Assembly (NCBI RefSeq): GCF_964253915.1
Contig: NZ_CAXUSG020000003.1
Coordinates: 372,001 to 436,000 of the forward strand
Direction: 5' to 3'
From: Metarhizobium sp964253915
GTDB lineage: Bacteria > Pseudomonadota > Alphaproteobacteria > Rhizobiales > Rhizobiaceae
DNA length: 64,000 bases
Below the pieces are notes generated by a model that was given only the letters and a program-made list of their open reading frames with translations, ran no database searches and was not told where the DNA came from. Positions 62,604 to 64,000 of the stretch are shown one piece after another. A program made the translations under genes and the position numbers. Position 1 is the stretch's first letter. Every line of letters begins with the position of its first letter.

Positions 62604-64000
62604 AGCGGCTGGTCTGCCGGCAACGACAGGATGAAGCGGGCACCGCAGGGCTGGCCCTCGGCATCGAGAATGTTTTCGGCCTTCAGCGTGCCGCCATGCG
62701 CTTCGGCGATCTGGCGGCTGATCGACAGGCCGAGGCCGGAATTCTGGCCAAAACCTTCCGATTCCGGGCGGTCAGTGTAAAAGCGCTCGAAAATCCGGTC
62801 GATATCTTCCGCCTGGATGCCCGGGCCATTGTCCTCGACATGGGCGATGCAACGCGATTTCGAACGCGACAACCGCACCAGGATGCGACCGCCATCCACG
62901 GGAACGAAGGAGCGGGCGTTCTCGATCAGGTTGGTGACGATCTGCCCCAGACGAAGGTCGTGGCCGGTTACGGTAAAGCGTGCTTTCGGATGCGCCTTGC
63001 GATCGACGAGGAAGTCGAGCGTCACCGGTTTCTTGTTGCTGCGGATCTGCCGCGAAATCTCGACGAGATTGCCGAGCAGCGTTTCCAGATCCACCTGCTT
63101 GGCGTCGGAACGCGCCAGTTCGGCATCGAGGCGGGAAGCATCGGAAATATCGCTGATCAGGCGGTCGAGGCGGCGCACGTCGTGCTGGATGATGTCGAGC
63201 AGCCGCTTCTTGGATTCCTCCGTGCGCGCTAGGGGCAATGTCTCGACCGCGCTGCGCAATGAGGTCAGCGGGTTCTTCAATTCATGGCTGACATCGGCGG
63301 CAAAACTTTCGATCGCATCGATGCGGTCGTAGAGCGCCGTGGTCATTTCGCGCAACGCCACGGAAAGATTGCCGATTTCGTCCTGACGCACGGAAAAATC
63401 CGGAATCTCTTCGCGTGTCTTGGCGCCGCGCCGCACGCGGACTGCCGCCGCCGCCAAGCGTCGCAATGGATTGGCGATGGTCGACGACAGAAGTAGCGAC
63501 AGGACGACGTTGACCAGCGTTGCGACGCCGAAAACCCGCAGGATCGCCAGCCGTTCGGCATGGACGATCTTGTCGATATCGCCGGCCTGCGTCGACAAAA
63601 GCAGCACGCCGAGCACGGCGCGAAAACGCTGCACGGGAACGGCGACCGAAACGATCAGCTCGCCCTTGTCGGTGACGCGCACGACCGCGCCGCGCACGCC
63701 GGTCAGGGCATTCATCACTTCCGGATAGATCGAGCCGTCGCCACCCGGCGCTTCCTTGTATTGCGGCAGGTTGCTCGGCTGCAGGATGCGATTGATCCAG
63801 TTGGCGAAGCGGCTGCTCCAGCTGCCTTGCTCGTCCTCGACCGGCGGCAGGTCGAAACGCAGCACCTGGCCGCGGGAATAGAGATGCCGGGAATCGAGCA
63901 GCAGATTGGCATCGGCATCGAAGATGCGGGCGCGGGTGCGGGTCGGCGAGATCAGCCGGCGCAGAACCGGCGCCACCCGTTCCGGATCGATCGGGAATTC
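62600..64000 (-). CDS. chvG: Sensor histidine kinase ChvG (ExoS), 5' end outside window
   Basis: Acid/envelope-stress sensor controlling exopolysaccharide, flagella and virulence or symbiosis through ChvI. The window has the C-terminal ~466 residues of about 595: periplasmic part, a transmembrane segment (LRVFGVATLVNVVLSLLLSS), HAMP, H-box FAADVSHELKNPLTSLRSA (His phosphorylated), N-box LIENARSF, DNGPGIQ and GLGLSIS. The frame stays open to base 64000, so the N-terminal sensor end and chvI lie beyond the window. Confidence 0.95.
   Translation of the reverse strand, partial: EFPIDPERVAPVLRRLISPTRTRARIFDADANLLLDSRHLYSRGQVLRFDLPPVEDEQGSWSSRFANWINRILQPSNLPQYKEAPGGDGSIYPEVMNALTGVRGAVVRVTDKGELIVSVAVPVQRFRAVLGVLLLSTQAGDIDKIVHAERLAILRVFGVATLVNVVLSLLLSSTIANPLRRLAAAAVRVRRGAKTREEIPDFSVRQDEIGNLSVALREMTTALYDRIDAIESFAADVSHELKNPLTSLRSAVETLPLARTEESKKRLLDIIQHDVRRLDRLISDISDASRLDAELARSDAKQVDLETLLGNLVEISRQIRSNKKPVTLDFLVDRKAHPKARFTVTGHDLRLGQIVTNLIENARSFVPVDGGRILVRLSRSKSRCIAHVEDNGPGIQAEDIDRIFERFYTDRPESEGFGQNSGLGLSISRQIAEAHGGTLKAENILDAEGQPCGARFILSLPADQPL

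Noticed and set aside
1..64000. CRISPR arrays, insertion sequences, prophage, tRNA or rRNA genes
   Set aside because: No direct-repeat arrays, transposase or integrase frames, or tRNA cloverleaf sequences were recognised; gene content is core chromosomal throughout.

Overview
The window is chromosomal DNA of an alphaproteobacterium, almost certainly a member of the Rhizobiaceae (Agrobacterium/Rhizobium/Sinorhizobium group). This rests on the gene order (hemE next to ppsR, parAB-rsmG-mnmG-mnmE-rho, timA-mltA-smr-gyrB, trpFBA-accD-folC, chvG-hprK-manX-npr-ahcY-divL), the high G+C coding bias, and alphaproteobacterial-only families (TrcR/DUF1013, TimA, DUF2852, DivL, a truncated HprK). I see no mobile element, tRNA, rRNA, CRISPR array or foreign island; this is core chromosome.

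The centre of the window is the likely chromosomal replication origin. The hemE-ppsR gap (about 25266-25667) has an A/T-rich stretch, DnaA boxes (one exact, several near-exact) and two GANTC methylation sites. Six parS-like sites (one exact, four copies of a single one-mismatch 16-mer, one weak) lie on both sides between 18.8 and 36.0 kb, and parA/parB are at 16.5-18.2 kb. This is therefore the origin-proximal centromere region.

Left arm (1-25 kb, mostly minus strand): purH (cut by the window edge), a heparinase II/III-like protein, rsmB, htpX, a divergent sdhE-like assembly factor (SDHAF4/DUF1674) and secreted nuclease, acs, trcR, prpE, yggS; then leuS-lptE-holA on plus; then parB, parA, rsmG, mnmG, mnmE, rho, hemJ, hemE on minus.

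Right arm (25.6-47.5 kb, mostly plus strand): ppsR, maf, aroE, coaE, dnaQ; secB and fxsA on minus; the tightly overlapping timA-mltA-smr-xre series; gyrB; a nitroreductase; a glutathionyl-hydroquinone reductase; a PLP decarboxylase; an intracellular PHB depolymerase; DUF2852; a YgjP-like metalloprotease; and trpF-trpB-trpA-accD-folC.

From 47.5 kb to the end everything is on minus and divides into three units: divL, a tsaE-amgK fusion, murU, addB, addA and trxA (cell cycle, tRNA modification, wall recycling, recombination); ahcY, preceded by an operator-like double palindrome and structured leader; and chvG (5' end beyond the window), hprK, manX and npr, a two-component sensor coupled to a regulatory phosphotransfer chain.

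Points of most interest: parS copies that double as TGA stop codons of mnmE and maf and as an in-frame Ser-Arg-Glu-Thr in rsmG and aroE; a 16-bp inverted repeat that ends just before the nuclease start codon; the DivL tyrosine in place of the kinase histidine; the TsaE-AmgK fusion beside MurU; an AccD that lost its zinc ribbon; a MltA without an export signal; and a strong hairpin ahead of the PHB depolymerase gene.
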